Assembly (NCBI GenBank): GCA_021234155.1
Contig: JAJEKV010000113.1
Location: 186,001 to 250,000, forward strand
Direction of reading: 5' to 3'
Length of the DNA stretch: 64,000 nt
Source of the DNA: Isoetes taiwanensis
Lineage: Eukaryota > Streptophyta > Lycopodiopsida > Isoetales > Isoetaceae
This document shows positions 46,742 to 57,610 of this stretch, one piece after another. How positions within the stretch are numbered: the stretch's first letter is position 1; every line of letters begins with the position of its first letter. Position numbers and translations under genes: made by a program. The notes below the pieces were generated by a model that had not been told where the DNA came from, ran no database searches, and saw only the letters and a program-made list of their open reading frames with translations.

Positions 46742-48055
46742 CCACTGTTAAGGGTCTCTCACCCCCTCACCATACCATACACGAAGACATCAAGAGGATT
46801 CTTGAACTAGCTAATGACTTACTGTGGCATCCCCGAATAGCACATCCACATCTTCCATAGTCATAATATCCATCATAGCTTTATCTGTCCATGGGCATTG
46901 TCATCCCAAACTACCATACACGACCCACGAATTCGAAGAATGAAGTTGCCTTGAAAAATATAATCTCGAAGATTATGGCTCAATCAATGGCCTCCGGACA
47001 ATGTCAAACCCACAAAGTTGAAGCCACCTTTAAAATATAAGAACAAATATTAGCGCACAAAATAAAGTTACATGGGTGATACTCCATGAAACGTGAAAAC
47101 GCCCTAGGGCCACCCCTTTTGAAGCTACCCTGGAACCATGTACCAACACACATAGCATTATTAGTACAAATAAAACAAGAACGTGATAGAATCTCGTGAA
47201 ATAAAGAAAAATAATGATTCGAATTCCCCCGAGTAAAAAGGCAACATTACTATTAGTTTTTATATAGAAAAATTAGAGTGGCGATGGAGCTCCAATGAAG
47301 ATAAAATCTCAAAAGCATGTTATGCGGAACATTTCCCTAATCAGGCCCAAATGATCACAATATGAAATAAAGAATACCTTTAGCATCAATCCTTGTCTCA
47401 AGGTCAAACACAAGAAGGAAAAATATTGTGACGAGCATTAAAAAAGCCAAAGATGCCCAAAAACCAAGCCCAAGGGAGACCATGTCAAGAAGTACAAGAT
47501 GATAGAATGAGAATGAGAATGATTTTTTATCGTCCACTGAACACATATGACAAGCATGGAAAAATAAACTAAAGGACTATGTTTCTCTTAAAAAATACAA
47601 GGAGAAAAATGAAGATAAGGAACAACAAAGGTGCAAGGGGACATCCTAAACAGAAGTGAGTAATGAACCGAGCCGGGACTTAATAAAATAGGTGTAAAGG
47701 AAAGTCAAGGAGACAATGTCGAACAAATATAGAGAAAGTATGAACAAGAGAATAGTCTCTGCCAACAGAAAAGCTAAATCCAGGCAGGGAGCAAAAGGCC
47801 TATATAACCACACTGAGAGGAAGCGAAAAACACAGACTGATAATTAAGTGAAGCCCATAAGACCATGTGAGACAAAGGAAAATAAGCAACCAGGAAAAGA
47901 GAAACGAAGAATGTGAAACATGAAAATAAAACGAATGAAAAATAAAATCTGCCAGGGTCGATTCTGAAGATCGAGGTCACGAATTCATGCCGTAACCTGA
48001 AACCTGAAAATGGACAAAGCCGTGTGGAACTGCAAAGCAGGTGTGCCGTCTACGG
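46742..48055. other. Intergenic, no gene seen
   Basis: AT-rich, with short minus-strand hydrophobic frames (47355-47546, 47774-47980) and no recognisable family. Confidence 0.4.
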
Positions 48056-48260
48056 CACCTGCATTATTGGCTCCATTCAAATCCGTCGAGCACCTGCATT
48101 ATTGCTTCATTCAAATTCCACAGCCCAAGAAAATACAGATATTTTTTGCCACAGCCAAAATTCCACAGCCAAATTCCACAGCCGAAGAATATACAGATGC
48201 TGGTGACGATGATGTTTCAATATTCGAATCCACAGCCGAAGAAAATACAGATATTGATTT
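48056..48260 (+). repeat. Short interspersed direct repeats
   Basis: GCACCTGCATTATTG occurs twice (48055-48069, 48090-48104). CCACAGCC.AAGAA.ATACAG occurs three times (from about 48118, 48177 and 48230), and ATTCCACAGCC more often. It is a compound minisatellite upstream of the RLP promoter. Confidence 0.75.
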
Positions 48261-48515
48261 GTTTATTTACTTATTTGTTTCGATGGTTGCAGAATCTGGT
48301 CCATTCGAAATGTATGCAAAAATCTTATGTTGAGAATTGTGCAGTTTGTCAATTGTCTTGTTGACTCTAGCTGCTGATTTGAACCACAAATTGCACCCAA
48401 TGCCAACCATAGGATTATCAGTGCTAATTAAAACGATGCTTGCTATAAATTCCATCCACCCGTTACAAATTGCAAGCTGTCAACGTTGTAATAAATGCAG
48501 CCAGCAGATTTTTAG

Positions 48516-48934
48516 CTTGATATTTATCTTCATTGAAACCACTAGAACCAGCAGATTAACTTACTTTTCTTCATTGAAGCCACACCAAGTCTTCACAGTC
48601 AAGGCGTGTTGAATAGGGCAGGCAACGTGGTATAAACGTTGTATAAATTTGATAAGTTAGTTTTGTTTGAGCCAGCAGATTTTTATCTTGACAAGCCCAA
48701 ACTCCTAGACACATTAGAATAGCCACACAACTGGACGAATTTCAAAATTGAAGCTCCTAAGAAAGTATTAAATATTAATACAAGAGCTTTAAAGATTCTT
48801 ACACCAAATCCAGCAAGCCAAGCTAGCAGCAGAAAATGGATAGAATTTTGCTATTTTTGTTCTTCCTTGTAGCGCTGTGTTGTAAGTGCGGGGCACAAAA
48901 TGATGACGATGTTGATGCTCTCTTGAGTTTCAAA
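48516..48934 (+). repeat. Left arm of ~420-bp inverted repeat (RLP promoter and 5' end)
   Basis: This stretch covers the RLP 5' flank, start codon and first 33 codons. It recurs in reverse complement at 56863-57286 with moderate divergence. See the right-arm entry. Confidence 0.85.
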
Positions 48935-49115
48935 CATCGTGTGGATCTAAATAATACATTATCAGATTGGACTGCACAGAATAGCAGTTTAATGTGCAAA
49001 TGGAGAGGAATCACTTGTTATTCCTCCTCTAGACAGGTCCAGGCCATACATCTTCGTTATTCTGGTTATAAAAATGATCTTTATGGAGCACTTGGTGGTG
49101 AATTATGCAAATGCA

Positions 49116-49389
49116 TGTTAAGGTTATAAACTAGATAAACCCAGAGAACTGTAAACAACCACAGAATGAACAAGGCGCAGATGTAGACAGATAGAAGCTT
49201 GTTCATTCATCCGTCCAGAGTTCTCTTTTATAGAAGCAAGAGAATCTCCAATGAATACAAAGAAGTTGAGTCCATTTATGGCTCAGAAACTAAACATAGA
49301 AATAGAACAAGAACAATAAATAAAAAGTGGTTGAACGGGTGGAATCCGAGATTCCTGCTGAGTGGATTCTGTGACTTGATTATCCAACA
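49116..49389 (-). repeat. Copia LTR (element 3' LTR)
   Basis: 274 bp, reading TGTTGGATAATC...CCTTAACA on the minus strand. It differs from 53578-53851 at two positions that I can see (the terminal A versus G, and one A/G near 49326). Confidence 0.95.
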
Positions 49390-49400
49390 CCCCCCCTCAA
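49390..49400 (-). promoter_or_regulatory. Polypurine tract of the copia element
   Basis: The minus strand reads TTGAGGGGGGG directly before the 3' LTR TGTTGG, the expected site for plus-strand priming. Confidence 0.85.
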
Positions 49401-51379
49401 GTCACAGGAGTTGGTGGAAGTAATCCCATGGCTAGCAGAATCTGCTCAAACTTGGGTTTAGCTAATGCCTTGGTCAGAATATCAGCTAACATGTCGGAAG
49501 TAGGACAATGCTTCAACTGTAAAATACCTTGACTGACAAGATCCCGAACAACATGATATTTGATGTCGATGTGCTTCATTCTTTGATGCATAACCGGATT
49601 ATGGGAGATTGCCAAGGCCCCATTGTCCGTGGTGCATCAACATACTAGACCGCCGCTGATATGTAATTCCGTGAGCTGCTGCCAGCCAGATTGCCTCGCT
49701 TCCAAAGACGAGCAAGTGCTACATACTCCGCCTCCGGGTAGATTGTGCCACATTTCATTTTTGAGCTACTCCAACTTATGGGTGCTCCAGCCAACACAAA
49801 CAAGTACCCCCGGCGGGATTTTCTGTCATGATGAGAACCTGCCCAATCGTAATCGAGTATGCAATGATCTCACGATTCCCAGTTGCATGGTAGTGAATGC
49901 CATGATGAAGACTTCCTTGCATATCATAGACATCGCTTCGAGATTGACAATGGGTTTGCTTGGGATTAATAAGAACCGGCCGAAGCTACAGACCGAAATG
50001 CAAGGTCGACGAGGGGAGGTGGCTGCAAAATTCAAGGTTCCAATGATGTTCCTATACTGTTTTGCAAGAGATTGATATTGAGAGGAGCATGCTCGATCAT
50101 CTGGGAGCAGAATGAGACCAAATTCTAAGGGTGTGTAAATAGGATTACAGGACAACATGGAGGTATCGGCAAGTAGTTTGGCAAGATATTTGGATTGAGT
50201 AAGAGACATGGTGCCAGCAGTTTGATTGTAGTTAATCTCAAGACCTAGAAAGTAATGAACTGAACCTAAGTCCTTCATGCGGAATTCATGACAGAGCTGA
50301 TGTTTCAATGTCTCAAGGTCTTTTTGGGTGGCAGCTACTATTAGCAGATCATCCACATAGCATAAAAGAATGAGTGGATGTGGTTCAAAACGAAAATAGA
50401 CACTAGGATCAGCAAAGGCTTGGTTGGAAATGGAGATTAAGAAGAGCAGAATGAAGTCGCTCATACCATGCACGAGGAGCTTGTCGAGACCATATAAGGC
50501 TTTGTGGAGCTTGCATAATGCTTTCTTGAGCGTACCCTTGAACAAATCCTTCTTCAGTTGTTCTAGGTACACATCTTCCCTGCAAACTTCCATGAAGAAA
50601 AGCATTTGTTACATCCATTTGATGGACAAAGTAATGATTGATTGTGGCATGTGCCAAGATAGTTCTCGATAGAGACCATTCCGCAATCAAGCAAATGTCT
50701 CATCAAAGTCAACTCCAGGAATTTGAGTGAAGCCTCTGGCAACAAATCTGGCTTTATACCTTTCAACTGATCCATCACTGTTATATTTCAGTTTGTATAC
50801 CCATTTCGAGCCAACAATAGAGTGATTTGGAGGTCTTGGAACCAAGCTCCAAGTTCCTGCTTGTAAAATTGAGTCATACTTTGTTGCATGGCAAGAAGCC
50901 AATGAGATCTTTTCTCGCACTAGTGACAGCATCATGATAGGATAATGGTTCATTTGGAGAATCAATGATAGTAAGACTATAGTCTTTGCTCCAGACTGGA
51001 AGGCGTTTGGTCCGAATGGGTCTGGCTTGAATATTAGATTCAGATGGCAAAGCAGAGGATGTGTCTTGAGAGGGTTCAAGTGGTTCAAGTACATCGGATT
51101 GATGTTGTAGGCTATCAGGCATAGACTGCGATTCGATGGGCTGAGTTTCAGCAGAATCAAGTGGCCGAAGTTTCGTGATAGTAGGAATATCGTAGATAGA
51201 TCGTGACTCAATATCCGAAAGGACAACAAAGGTTGGTGATGACTCAGGGCCGTGGACACAATCTGAAAAGCAGATTCATGCTCATTGAAGGAAACATGAC
51301 AACTTATAATCAGAGTTTGGGATTGAAGATCTAGAAGTCTATAGGCTTTTCTATTCAAACAATAGCCTATAAAATGCAT
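49397..51379 (-). pseudogene. Copia pol, reverse transcriptase and RNase H, broken
   Basis: On the minus strand: WSLVPRPPNHSIVGSKWVYK, RYKARFVARGFTQIPGVDF, then MDVTNAFLHGSLQ, APRAWYERLH in a neighbouring frame, LCYVDDLLIVAA (the YVDD catalytic site), GSVHYFLGLEI, and the RNase H end KHIDIKYHVVRDLV with DMLADILTKAL. These blocks sit in at least three frames, with joints near 50690, 50600 and 49830. Active copies make cDNA from the element RNA in a virus-like particle. Confidence 0.9.
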
Positions 51380-52278
51380 TCTTTTGTTTTTGGGGCCATT
51401 TTGGATTTTCTACCAGTATGCATGAGAGGAAATGCTTTACAGCCAAAGACACGAAGGTGATTCACAGAAATAGGCTGACCTGACCATAATTCTTCGAATT
51501 TGATGCTCAATGCCACTATGAGGTGCTCTTCTGGTTGATATACGCCGCAAAGAAGAATTGCTTCTCCCCAATACTTGACAGGTACGTTCATGGCTGTTAG
51601 GAGTGTTCTAGCCATCTCCACCAAGGTTCTGTTTGCTCTCTCAACTCTCCCATTTTGCTCAGGAGAGTAAGGCGAAGTAATTTGGTGTTGTATCCCCTGC
51701 TCAGAACAATAGGTTGCAAATTTGTTGGAGCAGAACTCTCCTCCACCATCAGTGCGAAAAGAGATCACTTTCTTTCCTGTAAATCTTTCAAACTCCACTT
51801 GAAATGCCACAAATTGGTCAAAGGCTTCAGATTTGGATCTCAGCAAATAGACAAACATTTTTCTTGTATGATCATCAAGAAACATGAGGATATAACGAGC
51901 ACCACTTACAGTTGTTGGCTGAATGGGGCCGCAAATGTCACCATGGATCAGTTCTAGGATTTGAGAGGCATGTGAATCAGAGGATGGAAAATGTACTCTG
52001 GTGGTTTTACTCATGAGGCAGGCATTACAAGGAGCTGTGGCATGAACAGTGGGTCTTAACCCCTTCTTTGTGACAATATGATGAAGACGGGCTGGAGAGA
52101 TATGGCCAAATCTGTAATGCCAAATGGAATGCTTAGAAGGAGGAGCAATTACCAAATTAGTTTGTTCAACCATGGAGGTGCCATCTTCAATTTGATAGAG
52201 ATTTCCAGACCGAATTGCAAAGGAGCAAGATATCTCTTTTCTTGTTGGCCACATGACAAAGATTTGATGTAAACACAA
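51367..52278 (-). pseudogene. Copia integrase
   Basis: A frame of about 300 codons has the HHCC zinc-binding part (WHYRFGHISPARLHHIVTKK ... CNACLMSK) and the D,D-35-E core: HGDICGP, FRTDGGGEFCS and PEQNGRVERANRTLVEMA. It is open over most of the domain and is the best-preserved part of the element. A shift at about 52200 separates it from protease and another at 51375 from RT. Confidence 0.9.
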
Positions 52279-53427
52279 CCTTCACCAAAGATCTCATATC
52301 TTACTAACAGAGAGCAGATTTTTGTGGAGGCCAGAACATGCAAGACATCGCTGACAAGCTTGATGCAACCGGATTGAAGTGGAATTGCAACAGTTCCAGA
52401 TGCTACAGCAGATTGATGATGATTGTCACCCATCAATACTGATCGATGACTAGAGAAGGGACTGTAGGAAATGAAATTTGATCGATTTGGGGACATATGG
52501 CTTGTGGCTCCAGAATCCAAATACCAAGTAGGATCTGCAGGATAAAGATCATCAGTCATGGCTGTGCAAAGAAAATCTTGTACCATGTTGTTTTGCTCAA
52601 TAACTGGAGGTCGAGTTTGCCCAATTGTTGGTGATGGAATAGGTGCTGGAGCTCTGCATTCTTTTGCAAGATGTCCTCCCTTCTGGCATCTGTAACAAGT
52701 GATCTTGGTCCTATCCAATTTTGGCTTCCTGGTATCTTTCTTTTCATTTGTCTTGAGATCAGCAAGCATGAGGGAATCAGTCCCCTTTGATGGATTCATT
52801 TATTGCTGACGAAGAGCTTCATTCTTGACCCGATCTAATGCTGTATCAAAAGTGTAATCATCCAATCTTCCTTCAAGATTTATGGCCAACCCTTCAAATG
52901 CTTTGGGCAAGCTGTTCAATAACATACACACTTTTTCATCTTCTGTTATTGGCACTCCAGTTGCACATAGATCATCCAACATGTCCTTCATCTGACAGAC
53001 ATGCTCCATGACGTCTCCTCCCTCAGCAAGATGAAGTTCATAGAGACGTTTTCTCAACACAAGCCTGTTGCCAGCACTTGTAGACTCATAATGATGAAGG
53101 AGAATCTTCCACATCTCCTTTGCACGCTTGGCTCCCTTGACAAGCCTTTGCGAGTATCATCCAAACTAGTTGAAATGATCAATCTAGCCTTCCTATCTTT
53201 TCAAGAAAATCAGCCCGAGGAGGGATGTCAATCATAACCTCAATGGTCGGTTCAGACCTTCGTGAGCTTGTCGGGCAGAGAAGCAGAAGTCCGGATTCAC
53301 AAATTTCCCAAAGCCGTTTGTCCTCAAGAATCATTTGCATGCGCCATTTCCACATTTGGAAGTTTTGCCGCTGAAGCGAGGGAATCAAACGCCATTCAAG
53401 AGGGCGAGATGGTAGCAGAGCTTGCAT
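52149..53427 (-). pseudogene. Copia gag and protease, broken
   Basis: 53427-53179 gives the gag N-terminal part (NFQMWKWRMQMILEDKRLWE), 53114-52800 the central part (HYESTSAGNRLVLRKRLYEL), and 52799-52149 the zinc knuckle CYRCQKGGHLAKEC and the protease site WYLDSGATSHMS. A frame change lies near 53150. TAA at 52802-52800 interrupts the frame between RQQ and MNPSK. Confidence 0.9.
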
Positions 53428-53563
53428 CCATGATGCTTTGCAAGGAAATTTTTTTTTTTAATAAGGAGAGAGACACAAATGAAACAAGAAAGCAGAAGTT
53501 CTTGACAAGAACGAAGAACAAAAAATCAGATGGCTTACTTAAGGCGCTTAGAAGCTTGTGTGT

Positions 53564-53578
53564 GTGGGCCCATAACCC
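53564..53578 (-). promoter_or_regulatory. Primer-binding site, internal (anticodon-arm) initiator tRNA-Met type
   Basis: The plus strand here reads GTGGGCCCATAACCC, which is the anticodon stem-loop of plant initiator tRNA-Met (CAT anticodon). The element strand is thus complementary to the middle of that tRNA rather than to its CCA end. It abuts the 5' LTR. This is the half-tRNA priming known from Drosophila copia and yeast Ty5. Confidence 0.85.
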
Positions 53579-53851
53579 GTTAAGGTTATAAACTAGATAA
53601 ACCCAGAGAACTGTAAACAACCACAGAATGAACAAGGCGCAGATGTAGACAGATAGAAGCTTGTTCATTCATCCGTCCAGAGTTCTCTTTTATAGAAGCA
53701 AGAGAATCTCCAATGAATACAAAGAAGTTGAGTCCATTTATGGCTCAGAAACTAAACATAGAAATAGAACAAGAACAATAAATAAGAAGTGGTTGAACGG
53801 GTGGAATCCGAGATTCCTGCTGAGTGGATTCTGTGACTTGATTATCCAACA
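53578..53851 (-). repeat. Copia LTR (element 5' LTR)
   Basis: 274 bp, nearly identical to 49116-49389. Its inner terminal base is shared with the primer-binding site. Confidence 0.95.
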
Positions 53852-53944
53852 ATGCAGAGGTCTGCAGAATTTGACAATAAGCTCATATCTGAATGGCTCG
53901 ATTGATGCATGTTTTGGCTCACTCTCTGCTCTTACCCTCTTGGA

Positions 53945-54665
53945 TCTCAGCATAAATAAATTGAGTGGCGACATTCCAAGTGAGTTGGGCAACTGTTCTG
54001 CTCTCCAATATTTGGATCTCAGCTACAATCAATTGAATGGCCACATTCCAAGGGAGCTGGGCAACTGTTCTGCTCTCAGCCATTTGTATCTCGGACACAA
54101 TCAATTGAGTGGCGAGATTCCAAAGGAGCTGGGCAACTGTTCTGCTCTCCAATATTTGCATCTCGGGTCTAATCAATTGAATGGCCACATTCCAAGGGAG
54201 TCCGGGCAACTGCTTCGCTTCCAATATTTGGATCTCAGCTAAAATCAATTGAGTGGCCACATTCCAAGGGAGCTGGGCAACTGTTCTGCTCTCCAAATTT
54301 TGAATCTCGACGCCAATCAATTGAGTGGCGAGATTCCAAAGGAGCTGGGCAACTGTTTTGCTCTCCAATATTTGCTTATCATGTATAATCAATTGAGTGG
54401 CCACATTCCAAGGGAGCTAGGCCACTGTTCTGCTCTCCAAATTTTGAGCCTCGACGCCAATCAATTGAGTGGCCACATTCCAATGGAGCTGTGCAACTGT
54501 TCTGCACTCAAATATTTGGAACTCACGACTAATCAATTGAGTGGCCACATTCCAAGGGAGCTGGGCAACTGTTCTGCTCTCCAGAAATTGGATCTCAGCT
54601 ACAATCAATTGAGTGGCGAGATTCCAAGGGAGCTGGGCAACTGTTCTACTCTCCAATCTTTAGAT
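53945..54665 (+). repeat. Ten 72-bp LRR-coding tandem repeats
   Basis: Ten units of 72 bp (24 codons) share TCAATTGAGTGGC, ACATTCCAAGGGAGCTGGGC and AACTGTTCTGCTCTCCAATA with few changes. DNA-level similarity well above that of the later LRRs points to recent unequal exchange or conversion. The antisense frames with 24-residue periodicity are shadows of this. Confidence 0.95.
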
Positions 54666-55799
54666 CTGAGCTTTAATCGGAATCAAAACAATAGTGGGCT
54701 CACAGGTAGTATACCAGAGGAGCTAGGTAAGTTATCTACTCTTAGGTACTTAGATCTGCAAAGCAATAACTTATCGGGAAACATCCCAAACGGATTGTTC
54801 GCCAATTGTTCTACTACTATTCTGGGGCTGGGACACCTAGATCTAAGTGACAATAACTTGAGAGGAAAAATTCCCAAGGAGTTGGGTAACTGCCGGGCTC
54901 TGACGCTTCTACGTTTATCCTATAACAGTTTGACTGGTATGCTAAATGAGCTTGCAAATCTCTCGTCTCTCACTCTTCTGGACCTCTCAAACAATAGTTT
55001 GACAGGTAATATTTCAGAGTTGTGCAACTGGGACGATATTTTCTACCTCAACCTGGCATACACTAATCTAGAAGGCACAATTCCTCAATGTATTGGTACT
55101 TTCAGGAGCATGGCAATTTTAGATTTGTCAAACAATAAACTTACAGGCAGCCTTCCTGGAGATCTCAGAGGACTTAGCATGTTTCGAAATGCCAGTTCTT
55201 GGCAGTATAATGGTGATGATTATGGAAGGACTTATATAAGATGGAAGGGTACAATTTACGAATTTAATGACATAGTAGAGAATAAAAGAACATCATTTGA
55301 TGTGTCCAACAATAAGTTGAATGGACCCATTCCATGGCAATTTGGTGATCTTCCAATTCTCAAGCAACTGAACTTATCACGTAACTGCTTTAGCGGAGAG
55401 ATTCCTCCCCAATTAGGAAATTGTACAGCATTGGAGTCGTTGGATCTTTCGTGGAATAACTTAACTGGTACAATCCCGTCAAAGTTATGCAGCAACGGCA
55501 ACCTCAGTCTATATAATGTGTCTCACAACAACTTAAGTGGAGCTATTCCAATAGGTGGTCACTGTGACACCTTTGGAGCATCTTCATTTGAAGGAAATCC
55601 GCAACTGTGTGGTCGGCCTTTATCACCATGTAAAACAACAGCAAATCCAAATAGTATGACACCAAAAACTGGAGACGGTTTAGCAAGGGAGAAACAAGAT
55701 TGGAATAGCTGGTTAAAAGAATATCTTGGAAACCCTGGGTACTTTATTGGAGCTTGTTCAGGCCTCCTATTGGGCATAATATGTGCTTTAAAAGTGTAA

Positions 55800-56862
55800 A
55801 ACAAGCTTATCATTCCAATTCAAAGCCTACTTTTATGGATTGCCCAAAAAGATTGCATTGCCCATTAAATTGAGCAGCATGGATGCATTATAACCTAAAG
55901 CAAGTATATATGTACATAAAGTTTATTTAAAAAATAGAAAGAGATGACGCATCTAAAGTTTATGGGCATTTTTTGAAGATAACCATTTGTTCTATTTTTG
56001 TCACCCACAAATTAAAGTCAAGCATAGTTTTAATTAGGAATCCTCTAAATCAAATTTTTGCTCCATCAATGTGGCAGGGCATGAGATGGTTGTGTAGTCT
56101 ATGGCATCGATTCTTCATTCACTTTGTGTACTGGAAGTATCACGCAGCTTTAAAATAGGAGTAATTTATTTTGTCATTGTATTGTGGTTATATTGTTTTG
56201 TATTTGCGGTTTGAATGGGGAGACATAATCCATTTTATTTTGTGCAGTGCGTCCTTGATATAATAATGGATTCTAGTTTCTGCTCTTTCCCATATAACTT
56301 ATAGTGCATTCCCAGTCATCTAATTTTCCATATTATAAACTTATTGCCTTTAGAACCCATCTAGAAAATAGTTGCAAGCACAACCCACAACGCATTAGCA
56401 TCTTAGTTTTCTTCAATAAAGATGTTTGTTAGAAGATAAAACATAATAAAATTGTAGTTTAGATTTTACAATTTATTTAAGTACATATTGAAGGTCAAGA
56501 CAATCTTAGCTAGAGAGAGGAAAGAGAAGCATTAAGTTAAAGATAAGTTATCCTTGTTCTTACCAAAGGGGAAATCAATGTGGAACTTGCAAATCGTCGG
56601 GGCTCGATCGTTAGAACATAGTCGTCATTTTCCAAAGACCATTTAGATTTCGAGATCCGACTGGGCAATCAAAACCTGTTATTGTTTTTGTAAATATTGC
56701 AAAAATTAAATAGTTTATGATTTTGCAATTAAATAGTCCGCTCAATATTGTCAAGGAGTAGCCAAGATGAGAATATGGACATTGCGCCAAAGCTTGATCT
56801 TTTGATTCTTGGGCTATGGTGTTACAAACACTTACCCATGATCTTGAAACTCAAGATCATGA
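55800..56862. other. RLP 3' flank, no gene seen
   Basis: AT-rich sequence; the likely 3' UTR and poly(A) region of the RLP lies here. No other gene is supported. Confidence 0.45.
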
Positions 56863-57286
56863 TTTTGAAACTCAAGAGAGCATCAACATCGCCATCATTT
56901 TGTGCCCCACACTTACAACACATGTTTGTTAAGGAAGAACATAATAAACAAAGAAAATTCTATCCATTTTCTACATATTGCTTGGTTGGCTCACTGGATT
57001 TGGTGTAAGAATCTTTAAAGCTCTTGTATTAATATTTAATACTTTCTTAGGAGCTTCAATTTTGAAATTCGTCCAGTTGTGTGGCTATTCTATGTGTCTA
57101 GGAGTTTGGGCTTGTCAAGATAAAAATCTGCTGGCTACAAACAAAACTAACTTATCAAATTTATACAACGTTTATACCACGTTGCCTTCCCTATTCAACA
57201 CGCCTTGATTGTGAAGACTTGGTGTGGTTTCAATGAAGATAAGTATCTGCTGGTTCTAGTGGTTTCAATGAAGATAAATATCAAGA
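56863..57286 (-). repeat. Right arm of the inverted repeat (RLP promoter and 5' end)
   Basis: On the minus strand this reproduces 48516-48934: the TCTTCATTGAAACCAC-type upstream part, the TTTGATAAGTTAGTTTTGTT segment, the ATG region (GAAAATGGATAGAATTTTC) and the codons up to the CTCTTGAGTTTC region. A small insertion sits in the signal-peptide part. A second, inverted RLP promoter therefore lies downstream of the gene. Confidence 0.85.
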
Positions 57287-57610
57287 ACGCATTGTGGTTA
57301 TAAAACTTAACTGGTACAATCCCGTCAAAGTTATGCAGCAACGGCAACCTCAGTCTATATAATGTGTCTCACAACAACTTAAGTGGAGCTATTCCAATAG
57401 GTGGTCACTGTGACACCTTTGGAGCATCTTCATTTGAAGGAAATCCGCAACTGTGTGGTCGGCCTTTATCACCATGTAAAACAACAGCAAATCCAAATAG
57501 TATGACACCACGTTGCCTTCCCTATTCAACACGCCTTGATTGTGAAGACTTGGTGTGGTTTCAATGAAGATAAGTATCTGCTGGTTCTAGTGGTTTCAAT
57601 GAAGATAAAT
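57177..57610 (+). repeat. ~95-bp direct repeats flanking the RLP tail copy
   Basis: 57177-57275 and 57508-57610 share CCACGTTGCCTTCCCTATTC, AACACGCCTTGATTGTGAAG, ACTTGGTGTGGTTTCAATGA and AGATAAGTATCTGCTGGTTC with almost no differences. They bracket the 207-bp tail copy. Confidence 0.9.
57304..57510 (+). pseudogene. 207-bp duplicate of the RLP 3' coding region
   Basis: Apparently identical to 55458-55664 (from [14 protein letters not shown] through LCGRPLSPC to NSMTP). It has no start, no membrane helix and no stop of its own. The perfect match points to a recent duplication or conversion event. Confidence 0.9.

Larger units (their letters stand above)
49111..53856 (-). mobile_element. Ty1/copia retrotransposon inside the RLP gene, TSD ATGCA
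   Basis: The element spans 49116-53851 (4736 bp), minus orientation, flanked by ATGCA at 49111-49115 and 53852-53856. Both LTRs are 274 bp. Reading the minus strand the order is LTR, primer-binding site, gag, protease, integrase, RT, RNase H, polypurine tract, LTR; integrase before RT defines copia. The internal region is shifted or stopped at several places, so it could not move on its own now. It interrupts the RLP after codon 93. Confidence 0.95.
48836..55799 (+). pseudogene. LRR receptor-like protein (RLP), split by a copia insertion
   Basis: Two parts: 48836-49115 and 53857-55799. Part 1 encodes a signal peptide (MDRILLFLFFLVALCCKCGA) and an LRR N-cap (DDDVDALLSFK, then WTAQNSSLMCKWRGITC). 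Removing the copia element and one copy of ATGCA restores the frame (ELCKC|RGLQNLT). Part 2 has ten near-identical 24-residue LRRs (53945-54665), more divergent LRRs, an island region (YIRWKGTIYEFND), final LRRs, an [10 protein letters not shown]-cap and one C-terminal membrane helix (YFIGACSGLLLGIICALKV) with no kinase: standard RLP architecture. Such proteins perceive ligands at the plasma membrane with a kinase partner. Besides the insertion, TAA at 54240-54242 replaces a Tyr codon, and repeat 4 (RESGQLLRFQ) carries a paired +1/-1 shift. The gene is therefore inactive in this copy. Confidence 0.9.

Noticed and set aside
53560-53580. A tRNA-Met gene fragment
   Set aside because: The match is limited to 15 bases abutting the LTR, which fits a primer-binding site rather than a tRNA gene.
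53919-54656. Minus-strand frames with 24-residue repeats opposite the LRRs
   Set aside because: They are the antisense shadow of the 72-bp LRR repeats and have no independent signal.
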